From a virus, in the IMG/VR virus record IMGVR_UViG_3300027736_000041, positions 1 through 64,000 of that record: a DNA stretch of 64,000 nucleotides; one strand, 5' to 3'. Under the pieces are notes generated by a model. That model was not told the DNA's origin. It searched no databases and saw only the letters and a program-made list of their open reading frames with translations. Of the stretch, positions 1 through 6,749 are shown in pieces. The position numbers and the translations under genes were made by a program. Position 1 is the stretch's first letter, and each line of letters starts with the position of its first letter.

Positions 1-60
1 ATGATTGCAGTGTATGCATCATTATGGATAGCGCATAATCCAAAAAGATGAAGTTGTGTT

Positions 61-135
61 GCCACTGTGGCTCAGAGGTAGAGCAGATGTTTTGTAAACA
101 TCAGGTCATGGGTTCGAATCCCATCGGTGGCTCCA
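61..135 (+). tRNA. tRNA-Thr (anticodon UGU), CCA encoded
   Basis: A full cloverleaf can be drawn. The acceptor stem GCCACTG (61-67) pairs with CGGTGGC (125-131) with one G-T pair. The D arm is GCTC/GAGC, the anticodon stem is GATGT/ACATC around the loop TTTGTAA (anticodon TGT), and the T arm is ATGGG-TTCGAAT-CCCAT. The discriminator T and an encoded CCA follow. It reads ACA and other ACN codons and probably supplements the host pool. Confidence 0.95.
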
Positions 136-193
136 AGATAGCGCTAGTTGATGCTGGCGGATCATACGGGAATCACATGGAAACGGAGTACAC

Positions 194-631
194 ATGAACA
201 GTGAGTCGAACTCGTTTGCCGAGAAAAAAAGAGATGGAATACAAAAATATCTGGAGCAATATTTCCCAGATGACATTGAAGACATTCTTCTCGCCGATGG
301 ACTGGAAGAGGCCTTTATTGGAGTGTCCCGCTCATTTGCTGGGGCACATGTTGCAGTGTATGATATTGACATCATCATGCAGGTCTTGGTGAAGCAGGGA
401 ATGACTCTAGAAGAAGCGCATGAGTATTTCGAGTTCAATACATTAGGTTCGTATATGGGGCCACATACACCTATTTACTTGACGAGATATGATTCATGGG
501 CACATGAGGAACGTCCAGTATTTGATCCGTCCATATGGACAAACAGAAGGTCCGATTTTTTGTTTGGCCTCAAATTAGAAGATGATGATCATTCCGAGGA
601 GGGCACTGATGGCCGGTTACCACAGGTTTGA
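194..631 (+). CDS. Conserved phage protein of unknown function
   Basis: The product is 145 residues. The start at 194 follows GGAG seven bases upstream. The central part (about residues 33-95) has the pattern LADGLEEAFIGV, then AVYDIDIIMQVLV, then MTLEEAHEYFEFNTLGSYMG and TPIYL. I recognise this as a small cytoplasmic family common in large tailed phages, with no established role. The C-terminus is acidic and low in complexity. The gene overlaps the next one by 23 bases, so the two are probably translated from the same mRNA. No catalytic motif is visible. Confidence is high that it is a gene and low for any function. Confidence 0.85.
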   Translation: MNSESNSFAEKKRDGIQKYLEQYFPDDIEDILLADGLEEAFIGVSRSFAGAHVAVYDIDIIMQVLVKQGMTLEEAHEYFEFNTLGSYMGPHTPIYLTRYDSWAHEERPVFDPSIWTNRRSDFLFGLKLEDDDHSEEGTDGRLPQV

Positions 632-944
632 CGAAGAAGCAGCTTGGCGTGATACCTTCAAGGGTGTTGTGATTATCGACTCGAAGCCATGGATGGATGG
701 CCCACATGGCCTTGTGCCTGTTCGACGCAGTGCTGTCGAACGCTATCGTCGATCAGTTGACGACGCTTATGGACAAGGCTATCATGATGTTGACGCCGTC
801 ATTCAGGGCATTACGGAGCAAGCCTATTGGGAAGCAATCAAGATTGTTTCTGCATTGAAGGCAGACGGCTATAGTCACTTGATTCCCAGTTTGGACGATA
901 ACGATTTGCTTCCACCTCCTCCAGAAGAGCTGCATCTTGTTTAG
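609..944 (+). CDS. Hypothetical protein, 111 aa
   Basis: The reading frame is open from 582, but the ATG at 609 is preferred because GAGGAGGG sits at 596-603, five bases before it. The product (beginning MAGYHRFDEE) is mixed alpha/beta with a helical middle (VERYRRSVDDAYGQGYHDVD) and ends in a Pro-rich tail (PPPPEEL). I do not recognise the family. It overlaps the end of the upstream gene, which suggests coupled translation. No signal peptide or membrane segment is visible. Confidence 0.75.
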   Translation: MAGYHRFDEEAAWRDTFKGVVIIDSKPWMDGPHGLVPVRRSAVERYRRSVDDAYGQGYHDVDAVIQGITEQAYWEAIKIVSALKADGYSHLIPSLDDNDLLPPPPEELHLV

Positions 945-966
945 GTCACTGACGGCTCCATGAGCG

Positions 967-1031
967 CACACACTCCATGAAGATACAAAGCCCGTGTAAC
1001 GATAATTGTCGATCCAAAAATGGAGTGTGTG
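967..1031 (+). promoter_or_regulatory. 12-bp perfect inverted repeat over the DUF1289 start codon
   Basis: CACACACTCCAT (967-978) is the exact reverse complement of ATGGAGTGTGTG (1020-1031), with a 41-base loop. The left arm contains the first two bases of the ATG at 977, and no good Shine-Dalgarno lies upstream. In mRNA the stem would bury the start codon. A six-codon reading frame (959-980, MSAHTP) ends in an ATGA overlap with the same start. The structure is seen; regulation is inferred. Confidence 0.5.
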
Positions 1032-1138
1032 TCGGATGCAAGCGTACCGTTGAGGAAATCAAGCACTGGCGTGGGTACTCAAATGTCGAGAAACGTGCGG
1101 TGCTTGATCGCATACAAAAAGAGGGGAAACTATCATGA
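977..1138 (+). CDS. DUF1289-family Cys-motif protein
   Basis: The product is 53 residues. It carries SPC-x3-C-x6-C-x2-C (Cys7, 11, 18 and 21), then RTVEEIKHW and EKRAVLDRI, the hallmark layout of DUF1289 proteins. These are small proteins widespread in Proteobacteria, with four Cys that could bind a metal and no settled function. The length fits the family. The ATG lies inside an inverted repeat and overlaps the end of a tiny upstream reading frame (959-980). The end overlaps the next gene as ATGA. Because the family is mainly bacterial, it was probably acquired from a host. Family recognition is by motif only. Confidence 0.8.
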   Translation: MKIQSPCNDNCRSKNGVCVGCKRTVEEIKHWRGYSNVEKRAVLDRIQKEGKLS

Positions 1139-1215
1139 CTGATCCGCCCAAGCAGTTGACTCCCGGCAAGCCGTATCCGAAGCCGGAAAAAAAAGTCAAG
1201 AAAGGAAAGAAGTAA
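1135..1215 (+). CDS. Very small basic Pro/Lys-rich protein
   Basis: A 26-codon frame starts at the ATGA overlap with the DUF1289 gene; GAGGGGAAA upstream could act as ribosome binding site. The product begins MTDPPKQLTPGKPYP and ends in a run of lysines (KKVKKGKK), which suggests nucleic-acid contact or disorder. There is no homology I recognise. The overlap and good ribosome site support translation, but a frame this short could be spurious. Confidence 0.5.
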   Translation: MTDPPKQLTPGKPYPKPEKKVKKGKK

Positions 1216-1236
1216 ATAGTTGGAGCAACACAAGTG

Positions 1237-1380
1237 ATGTATGAATCTTGGACTGGCTCATGGTACATTTGGGTTGATGATGTGCCACGAATGCGCATGG
1301 ATCTCAATGAAGACCCCGCATTGTTTCATATGGACATCACCGGAATCAAGGATCGTTGTCATGCCTCATGCTTTTCCTGA
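1237..1380 (+). CDS. Small hypothetical protein, 47 aa
   Basis: The start is ATG at 1237, or GTG at 1234, behind GGAG at 1222-1225. The product begins MYESWTGSWYIWVDDVPRMR and is rich in Trp and Asp with no known motif. The same DNA also encodes a longer open frame that begins at 1241, but that frame has no ribosome site until ATG 1361. I therefore assign 1237-1380 to this small gene and start the next one at 1361. The two overlap by 20 bases. Confidence 0.5.
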   Translation: MYESWTGSWYIWVDDVPRMRMDLNEDPALFHMDITGIKDRCHASCFS

Positions 1381-1867
1381 AAACTTCTCTCCCCTTCCGG
1401 CCCACGTTGAAAATGACGTAACGTTTGATGTCCCTTCGCATAGGATCGAATGGGACAATCCGTTCTGGAATCGCAAAGTCACTCTTCAGCATTGCGGTTG
1501 TGAAGTGACTCTTCCCGCGAAAGCAGTCTTTTACGGTGTGACAGCCACATGGCATTTTATTTTTGCGGACATCGAACACAAGGATTGTCCGGTCAAGCGT
1601 GGCTACGCCGGATTTGCCACGATTGCGCCTGAAGCATTTATGCCCACCAAGGAGGAGATTGGACGCATGCTTCGGCATGACGATCCGTTTCAAGATTTGG
1701 TGCGTGATGAGTTTTCCCATCCGCTTCGTGCAATGGACGGCTGTGAGATCAAATATCTCGAATCTGTTTGTGAGCATGGCCTGCCCTCTTGGCCTTTGTA
1801 CTTGGACTACTTGCCCACAAAATGGAGCGATGTTCATTCATTGTTGCCAAAGGGGAAGTCAAAATGA
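1361..1867 (+). CDS. Hypothetical protein, 168 aa
   Basis: The start at 1361 is chosen because AAGGA lies eight bases upstream; the frame stays open back to 1241 without a ribosome site. The product has several Cys and His (LQHCGCEVTL, DIEHKDCPV, CEIKYLESVCEHG), which could reflect metal binding, but no family is recognised. It appears soluble. Its stop overlaps the start of the nucleotide kinase gene, so the two are likely co-translated. Confidence 0.7.
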   Translation: MPHAFPENFSPLPAHVENDVTFDVPSHRIEWDNPFWNRKVTLQHCGCEVTLPAKAVFYGVTATWHFIFADIEHKDCPVKRGYAGFATIAPEAFMPTKEEIGRMLRHDDPFQDLVRDEFSHPLRAMDGCEIKYLESVCEHGLPSWPLYLDYLPTKWSDVHSLLPKGKSK

Positions 1868-2511
1868 ATAACGGAGTGTTATCCATGAAGACCACGTATT
1901 CATTTCCCAATACTGGGATAAGAGTAGCACTGGTTGGTGGGGCAGGTTCTGGCAAAGACACGATGGCGTCTATGATTGTGCGTCATGTTGATAATTGCCA
2001 TCGGTTGGCCTTCGCTGATGCATTAAAGAAAGATTCGGATCGCGTCATTCATATGCTTGCTTCAGCATTGGGATTTGAATATCATCCTTTCATGGAACAG
2101 GTGCGTTCAAATGATCCGGACATCAAAAACGTATTGCGTCCTCTTTGGCAGTGGCTAGGAACAGACTTGATTCGGAATACCATTAATCGAAGATATTGGA
2201 TTAATGAACTAGAAGATTCAATGAATAAAATAATAGAATTATCTGAGAAATATATTGTGCCATCATTTGTAATAAGTGACTGCAGATTTGAAAATGAACA
2301 CTCATGGGCCAAGTCGCAGGGATTTGTCTCGATACATGTATCAGGTCTTTGGCAAGGAGACATGAAAAACTTGGATCATGAAAGCGAGAAAGAACACGAT
2401 AGATTTTCTTGCGACATGATTTATTATAATTATGGAACCATGGAAGACATGGAAGATTGGGTCAAGAATACATTGATACCAATGTGCAAAGAAAACTCCT
2501 TGCATGAATAA
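1864..2511 (+). CDS. Deoxynucleoside monophosphate kinase-like protein
   Basis: The protein would phosphorylate dNMPs to dNDPs in the infected cell for phage DNA synthesis. It has a P-loop GGAGSGKDT (Lys31 when counted from ATG 1864), FADALK shortly after, a central LWQWLGTDLIR, and VISDCRFENE, which matches the usual region of T4 gp1-type kinases. At 215 residues the length is typical. ATG 1864 follows GGGGA; ATG 1885 after GGAG is an alternative that removes seven residues. Substrate choice cannot be read from sequence. The nearby tRNA genes fit a metabolic accessory region. Confidence 0.8.
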   Translation: MNNGVLSMKTTYSFPNTGIRVALVGGAGSGKDTMASMIVRHVDNCHRLAFADALKKDSDRVIHMLASALGFEYHPFMEQVRSNDPDIKNVLRPLWQWLGTDLIRNTINRRYWINELEDSMNKIIELSEKYIVPSFVISDCRFENEHSWAKSQGFVSIHVSGLWQGDMKNLDHESEKEHDRFSCDMIYYNYGTMEDMEDWVKNTLIPMCKENSLHE

Positions 2512-2527
2512 TGGAGATATTATTGTT

Positions 2528-2617
2528 ATGAGCAATAATACTTTTGTTTACATGCTTTTTATGGCCATTGCGTATGCATTTATTGTGTTGTCGAGAAAGC
2601 CACCATCCTCATATTGA
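2528..2617 (+). CDS. Tiny single-pass membrane protein, 29 aa
   Basis: The frame begins MSNNTFVYMLFMAIAYAFIV, is followed by LSRKPPSSY, and stops at 2617, two bases into the tRNA-Lys gene. The hydrophobic stretch at residues 5-21 would cross the membrane once, with a basic end. GGAG lies about 11 bases upstream. The composition is unlikely for random DNA, but there is no family match, and overlap with a tRNA is unusual. Confidence 0.45.
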   Translation: MSNNTFVYMLFMAIAYAFIVLSRKPPSSY

Positions 2618-2690
2618 TCTCGTGGCTCAATGGTAGAGCAGCGGACTTTTAATCCGCTGGTTGTGGGTTCGATCCCCACCGAGATCACCA
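2616..2690 (+). tRNA. tRNA-Lys (anticodon UUU), CCA encoded
   Basis: The acceptor arms GATCTCG (2616-2622) and CGAGATC (2680-2686) pair perfectly. The anticodon stem GCGGA/TCCGC encloses CTTTTAA (anticodon TTT). The T arm is GTGGG-TTCGATC-CCCAC, and ACCA follows at 2687-2690. It reads AAA and AAG; AAA is frequent in the AT-rich baseplate genes of this window. Confidence 0.95.
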
Positions 2691-2727
2691 TTGACGCAGC
2701 AGTATAATCACATGGGAGGCAACCCGA

Positions 2728-3072
2728 ATGTATATGCGCAAATTCGCGATATCGGCACAGGTCGGTGGTTATGACGATCTGCTGAGGATTGAACGGGTTG
2801 AGACCAAACATTCCATTTCTATTGTGGGAAAACCCATGAAGACATGGGGTCGATTGATAGCAGAGATTCATCCTGATTACAAAGCGCGTGAGCAGATTTG
2901 CTCATTGTTCAGGATAGAAACTCCTGCGTGTGTGGATGAGCAAAAATATCGTGACGAGACTGTTCGTGCAATCCGTCAGGATCAGATTGCAGAATGGTTT
3001 TATGTGATTGCAACGCGCATCAATACGCTGGAAGAGATGCTCATGAACTCACGGCCTCCAGAAAATGATTAA
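2728..3072 (+). CDS. Hypothetical protein, 114 aa
   Basis: The start is ATG 2728, with GGGAGG 8-9 bases upstream. The product starts MYMRKFAISAQVGGYDDLLR, then has a probable beta-rich part and a helical C-terminal half (QDQIAEWFYVIATRINTLEEML). There is no recognised motif. The stop overlaps the start of the following gene by eight bases. It is the first gene after tRNA-Lys and leads the run of small genes before the kinase-like cassette. Confidence 0.7.
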   Translation: MYMRKFAISAQVGGYDDLLRIERVETKHSISIVGKPMKTWGRLIAEIHPDYKAREQICSLFRIETPACVDEQKYRDETVRAIRQDQIAEWFYVIATRINTLEEMLMNSRPPEND

Positions 3073-3310
3073 GGAATTGCGGCAACCTATTCCAGTGATT
3101 ACGCCCAGAGGCAAAGGCTGGGCGTTTTTTATTATAGACCGCTCACAAGAACATTATCTTGAATGGGTAGTCTTCTTGGATGATGGTGGATGTTGCTGGA
3201 CATTTGCAAATCCTGATATTCGTATTCAAGACAATTGGACGATGGGAAGAAAAAAGATATTTGACTTCAATTATCGTCCTAGTCCCGAAGGAAATGACTC
3301 AAATGATTGA
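3065..3310 (+). CDS. Small phage protein of unknown function, 81 aa
   Basis: The product contains IPVITPRGKGWAFFIID, then LEWVVFLDDGGCCWTFANPD and a final NYRPSP. The pattern of a Pro-x-Gly-Lys-Gly strand followed by a beta-hairpin with WTF resembles small phage proteins of unknown role. It overlaps both neighbours by eight bases. No membrane segment or catalytic motif is seen. Confidence 0.65.
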   Translation: MIKELRQPIPVITPRGKGWAFFIIDRSQEHYLEWVVFLDDGGCCWTFANPDIRIQDNWTMGRKKIFDFNYRPSPEGNDSND

Positions 3311-3593
3311 TTCGGAAAAATTCATCATGTCAAATAATCAATCAGAGTCTATACTAAAAGCTATAGACTCATTGATTCAAGTTGACATTGCACTGCGATC
3401 AGGAGAGATATATGATAATTTAGGAGGTATTGATGCAGATGATTTGGTTATATGTGTCATAAAACTGATAGAGTCGTTTTATGGAACCAATAAGATGTTT
3501 GATGAGATGCTTGAGAATTCAGGCACAAGAGATGCAGCCTTGCGTAAAAAACAAAAAATGCGATTGACTTTTAAGAGTGATATAATCAACTAA
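3303..3593 (+). CDS. Small helical protein upstream of the kinase-like cassette
   Basis: The open frame reaches back to 3180, but ATG 3303 is chosen because AAGGA lies ten bases before it and the upstream part overlaps another gene. The 96-residue product is helical and acidic, with SILKAIDSLIQVDIALRSGE and VICVIKLIESFYG. Its spacing of charged and aliphatic residues distantly resembles the tiny helical proteins that precede each enzyme in the next 4 kb; relatedness is not certain. Confidence 0.6.
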   Translation: MIDSEKFIMSNNQSESILKAIDSLIQVDIALRSGEIYDNLGGIDADDLVICVIKLIESFYGTNKMFDEMLENSGTRDAALRKKQKMRLTFKSDIIN

Positions 3594-3636
3594 TAAAAGG
3601 CACAGGGATTGTCGAGACACGCTGAAAGGGACGACT

Positions 3637-3855
3637 ATGGACAATAGGAGATCAAACGATGATGCATGGAAAAGCAAGATGATCATCGACATCTTAAAAG
3701 CAGTAAGTGCTCAAGATGAAGATCGAGCAGATAAATTGTTTTTGACGTTTGCATCAGCGTTTTTTCAAGATTATCATAAAGAAAAAGATCGAAAAATGGC
3801 AGAATATCATGCCACTGGAGCAGTAGATCGCTTGCAATCACAGGAGAAACAGTAA
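3637..3855 (+). CDS. Small helical protein paired with kinase-like gene 1
   Basis: The product is 72 residues, and AAAGGGA precedes the start. It is a predicted helical hairpin with KMIIDILKAVSAQDEDRADK followed by LFLTFASAFFQDYHKE. The layout 'helix, A-x-x-(D/E)D-x-x-A, helix ending in F' recurs at 5008, 5169 and 6597, each time just ahead of an enzyme-like gene. The next gene starts one base after the stop, so the two are certainly cotranscribed. A partner, inhibitor or adaptor role is inferred from position only. Confidence 0.65.
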   Translation: MDNRRSNDDAWKSKMIIDILKAVSAQDEDRADKLFLTFASAFFQDYHKEKDRKMAEYHATGAVDRLQSQEKQ

Positions 3856-3856
3856 C

Positions 3857-4993
3857 ATGAAGAAAAAGGAAAACTTTTTTTCATTTACTGTATGGCCTCA
3901 TGAAACGGGACGATTGCGCAAAGCAGGTGAGCCAGCAGAAATTGGAAAAGTTCCATTTAGTCCAGAACACATGTCTCCTCCACCAGCTAGCATGCGCCCC
4001 GAACATGTGACGTTTGAAGGAAGTCCCGGAGGTTCCCAATCATTCGGTTGGAATCAAAAAAGACATCCCTCGGGTACAGGAGGATTTGATGGACGAGGCA
4101 CCTATACGTCCGGTTATACCGCGCGACCCGCCGGTTTTTATAGCGATAATGCAACTGGAAAAAAGTGGGTGTTCAAGCCCGGTGTCGATACAGGTGATGT
4201 TGACGGAGCATGGAAGCCGAAGGGCAGTCCTAAAGACCCGCATGGCGCAGGATACGGTGCGAGGCTAGAACATGCAGCCGACAAATTAGTCTCATTTTTT
4301 GCTACTCCACGGAATGGATACCGACCACTACCATCATACTTATATAGTGACACGACAGGAGAAAGAATTCCTGATGGCACTCCAGCGAAAAAGGGAGAGC
4401 CTGTTTTTAGGGTAATACCTCATCTGGGTCCGAACAGTAGCGAGATGGAATATGACACTCCGCCAGAAATTGTGGATCGTTTAAAAAGAGGAAGTCTAGT
4501 CGATGCTTTTTTTGGATTGGGGGATCAACATGGCGGCAATGTCATGTACACAAATGACCCGGACGGCAAAACATCTGATGGCCCCTATCGCATTGACATG
4601 AACAATGGACTGGGAAGACGAGCAAGAGGATTCTTGTTGGTAAAACCCGGAATTATGGGACGGAACAGTCCGGAGCCTCACACATGGCACGACACAAGTT
4701 CCACTGATTTCCTCACGCCTCTTGCAAATCATTACCGATACAACTTTCGCGGAGTTCCTCCTCACTTTGATCCTGATCACGAATTGAAAGTTGCACAGGA
4801 CATGATTGATGCACGCACTGCAGACCCGGAAGGGTTTGAACGCATTTTCGAGCATCTTCCAAACAAGGACGAGCATTTAGAATCTGCAAATCTTAGATTC
4901 AAGTTATTAAAAGAAATGGTGGAAAAATACAAGGGAAATCCGGAAGCAATGAGACAAGATTTGACCAGAAAAATATCAGAGTCAGGCAGATAG
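3857..4993 (+). CDS. PI3K/PI4K-like (HipA/Fam20-type fold) kinase-like protein 1
   Basis: The product is 378 residues, and GGAGA lies upstream. Motifs in order are KKWVFKPG with Lys107, a likely ATP-binding lysine; GAGYGARLEHAADKL with an acidic helix; LPSYLY; then the catalytic loop GLGDQHGGNVM (Asp223, His225, Asn228); and YRIDMNNGLG (Asp247), which replaces a DFG-type metal site. This order and the loop match the PI3K/PI4K consensus G-x-GDRH-x-x-N-I-M and the related HipA and CotH folds. The substrate (lipid, protein or nucleotide) is unknown. The protein lacks a signal peptide. It is paralogous to 5392-6597. Kinase activity is inferred. Confidence 0.65.
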   Translation: MKKKENFFSFTVWPHETGRLRKAGEPAEIGKVPFSPEHMSPPPASMRPEHVTFEGSPGGSQSFGWNQKRHPSGTGGFDGRGTYTSGYTARPAGFYSDNATGKKWVFKPGVDTGDVDGAWKPKGSPKDPHGAGYGARLEHAADKLVSFFATPRNGYRPLPSYLYSDTTGERIPDGTPAKKGEPVFRVIPHLGPNSSEMEYDTPPEIVDRLKRGSLVDAFFGLGDQHGGNVMYTNDPDGKTSDGPYRIDMNNGLGRRARGFLLVKPGIMGRNSPEPHTWHDTSSTDFLTPLANHYRYNFRGVPPHFDPDHELKVAQDMIDARTADPEGFERIFEHLPNKDEHLESANLRFKLLKEMVEKYKGNPEAMRQDLTRKISESGR

Positions 4994-5007
4994 CCGGGAG
5001 ATTACGC

Positions 5008-5151
5008 ATGAACAGTGACATTCAGAAGATCGTAGCGCCAGTGCGTGAGCAATTGGCTGCCGCAGCACGAAGCGGTGACGTAAAAGCAGCGCAAAGAGTG
5101 CTGATGTCGGTTATGCTCGCATTTGAGAAGCATTCATTGGCTGACAAGTAG
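5008..5151 (+). CDS. Tiny helical protein (47 aa) of the kinase cassette
   Basis: The sequence reads DIQKIVAPVREQLAAAARSG, then DVKAAQRVLMSVMLAFEKH. It is Ala-rich and clearly helical. It shares the helix / GD-x-x-A-A / helix / F pattern with the products at 3637, 5169 and 6597. CGGGAG precedes the ATG at 5008. The gene lies alone between the first kinase-like gene and the second small gene. I infer a paralogue family; none of these has a known function. Confidence 0.6.
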   Translation: MNSDIQKIVAPVREQLAAAARSGDVKAAQRVLMSVMLAFEKHSLADK

Positions 5152-5168
5152 GATAGGAGAGCAACATC

Positions 5169-5405
5169 ATGGAGCAGCAGAGAAACGGTGTGATGCCAGT
5201 TCAGGCGTCACCAGATATTCTTGGATTAGTCCAGAAGATCATCGAGTGCGTCGAGGCAAGGGATGAGGATGCCGTCGATCATTATTTTGGTGAACTGGTA
5301 GATCATTTTTCTCATGATCATCATGCAGCGACAATTCAGCAATATGCAGAGCGCCAACGTGTGGCTCATGAAATAGCCATGGGGGGCGGCGATGAGCAGT
5401 ATTAA
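5169..5405 (+). CDS. Small helical protein paired with kinase-like gene 2
   Basis: The product is 78 residues, with AGGAGA upstream. Its core, ILGLVQKIIECVEARDEDAV followed by YFGELVDHFSHDHH, aligns by eye with the core of the 3637 product (ILKAVSAQDEDRAD...FASAFFQDYHKE): both have (Q/R)DED-x-A, an F near the end, and D/H residues after it. Its end overlaps the second kinase-like gene by 14 bases, so the two are translationally coupled. The shared layout in front of both kinase-like genes suggests a cognate partner role. Confidence 0.65.
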   Translation: MEQQRNGVMPVQASPDILGLVQKIIECVEARDEDAVDHYFGELVDHFSHDHHAATIQQYAERQRVAHEIAMGGGDEQY

Positions 5406-6597
5406 ATCAGGATGGTTCGCAAGGGCAATCTGGCCGCATAATGCGATGCTCTGGAAAGCGGGAGAGTGGTCTCCTCCGCCACATGGTGAACTAAGCGAAA
5501 GAGTTCCTATTCCAGATCATGCTGCTCCACCAGAACATCTTGATCATATGACCATTGATCCGAGCGCATCGACGCATGGAACATCATTTAGGTTGAACGA
5601 CAGAAAAAATAAGGTGAATCCATCTTCGACTGGGGGATTTGATGGATCAGGACTCCATAATTCGGGATATGGAAAGCGCATACCATCTTTTTACGACACC
5701 CCAGAAGGACACAAGTGGGTAGTCAAAAGCGCAGTTGATGGAAATACTTTTGAACCTACATGGACACTGGGAGGGCATGGAAAAATCCTTCCCAATGGGA
5801 TGCGTGATGATTCCGGTGGCGGACCAGACCGCTGGGGAGCAGGATACGGAGCGAGATGTGAGCATGCTTGCGACAAGATTTACAATTTTTTTGCCACTAA
5901 GAGAAACAATATTCTGCCAATGCCAACCTATCTCTATGATGATCGCACTGGAACACGGATAGACGGTCAACCATACGCACCGGGTCCAGCATATCGAGTA
6001 ACTCCCCATCTTGGGCGGGATGCAACGACCGGAGACGGCGTGTACGACACCACAAGAGATGATATTCAGCGAAAAGGCACTAACGGATTGATGGTTGATG
6101 CATTTGTCGGTGCCGGAGATTTGCAAGGCAGCAACTACATGATCAAGCCAAATCCATCTACAGGTGAATACGATGGAGTGTATCGCATTGACAATAATAA
6201 TGCGCTTGGAAGAAGAGCCAAAGGTATTGAATTGTATGAGCGAGATAGTCAAACTGGTGAATTAGGATGGGTGCCGGGAAGTTGGCATGATACGACTACA
6301 AAAGATTTTGTTGATAACTTGAGATATACAGGAATACTGAGTAAGTTAAATCGTGGAATGTATAACAAGGGCACATTCATTGATGGTCAGCACATTCTTG
6401 ATACTGCTAAAGACATGGTAAAACAATATGAAGAAAATCCTGAAGAATTTGCATCAATTTTTGATCATATGCCAAACAAGGAGGAACATGTGGCTGCCGC
6501 TGCACATCGGATCGGCTTGATCAGGAAGATGATCGCAGAGTATCATTCACAACCTGATTTGCTTAAAGAACACATTCTGAACGGAAAACCGAAATGA
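5392..6597 (+). CDS. PI3K/PI4K-like kinase-like protein 2 (catalytic His replaced)
   Basis: This 401-residue paralogue of 3857-4993 has the same N-terminal motif FARAIWPHNA, a matching STGGFDGSGLHNSGYG, HKWVVK with Lys112, GAGYGARCEHACDKI, and PMPTYLYDD. The catalytic loop is GAGDLQGSNYM: Asp243 and Asn248 are kept, but the usual His is Gln245. YRIDNNNALG keeps Asp267. The His-to-Gln change at the presumed base suggests an altered or inactive enzyme, possibly regulating its sister. It overlaps the small gene upstream and the next small gene downstream. Length and C-terminal helical region (LPNKDEHLES versus MPNKEEHVAA) match copy 1. Confidence 0.65.
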   Translation: MSSIKSGWFARAIWPHNAMLWKAGEWSPPPHGELSERVPIPDHAAPPEHLDHMTIDPSASTHGTSFRLNDRKNKVNPSSTGGFDGSGLHNSGYGKRIPSFYDTPEGHKWVVKSAVDGNTFEPTWTLGGHGKILPNGMRDDSGGGPDRWGAGYGARCEHACDKIYNFFATKRNNILPMPTYLYDDRTGTRIDGQPYAPGPAYRVTPHLGRDATTGDGVYDTTRDDIQRKGTNGLMVDAFVGAGDLQGSNYMIKPNPSTGEYDGVYRIDNNNALGRRAKGIELYERDSQTGELGWVPGSWHDTTTKDFVDNLRYTGILSKLNRGMYNKGTFIDGQHILDTAKDMVKQYEENPEEFASIFDHMPNKEEHVAAAAHRIGLIRKMIAEYHSQPDLLKEHILNGKPK

Positions 6598-6749
6598 TGA
6601 GTCCAGAAATGATCGACATGATCGGCCATGCACAACGCGACTTGGAAAAGGCGACTCGTGATGGAGACAAGGAAACCGCACGAGCAATCATCCTTCACAT
6701 TATTTCCATGTTTCGAGAAAATGGCATCAAGCCAAGGGCCATACGGTAA
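6597..6749 (+). CDS. Tiny helical protein (50 aa) coupled to the HD-domain gene
   Basis: The frame starts at ATG 6597, overlapping the stop of the kinase-like gene; ATG 6594 is also possible. The sequence has MIDMIGHAQRDLEKATRDGD followed by KETARAIILHIISMFRENG, again a helix / DGD-x-x-x-A / helix / F pattern like the other small genes of this cassette. It ends TAATG, sharing a base with the HD-domain start, so translation of the two is coupled. Function is unknown. Confidence 0.65.
   Translation: MSPEMIDMIGHAQRDLEKATRDGDKETARAIILHIISMFRENGIKPRAIR

Noticed and set aside
1-51. Short open frame from base 1 (MIAVYASLWIAHNPKR)
   Set aside because: It could be the end of a gene that begins before the window, but 16 residues with no motif and no upstream context are too little to call.
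106-438. Reverse-strand frame over tRNA-Thr and the first gene
   Set aside because: It overlaps a tRNA and a well-supported + strand gene, and has no ribosome site.
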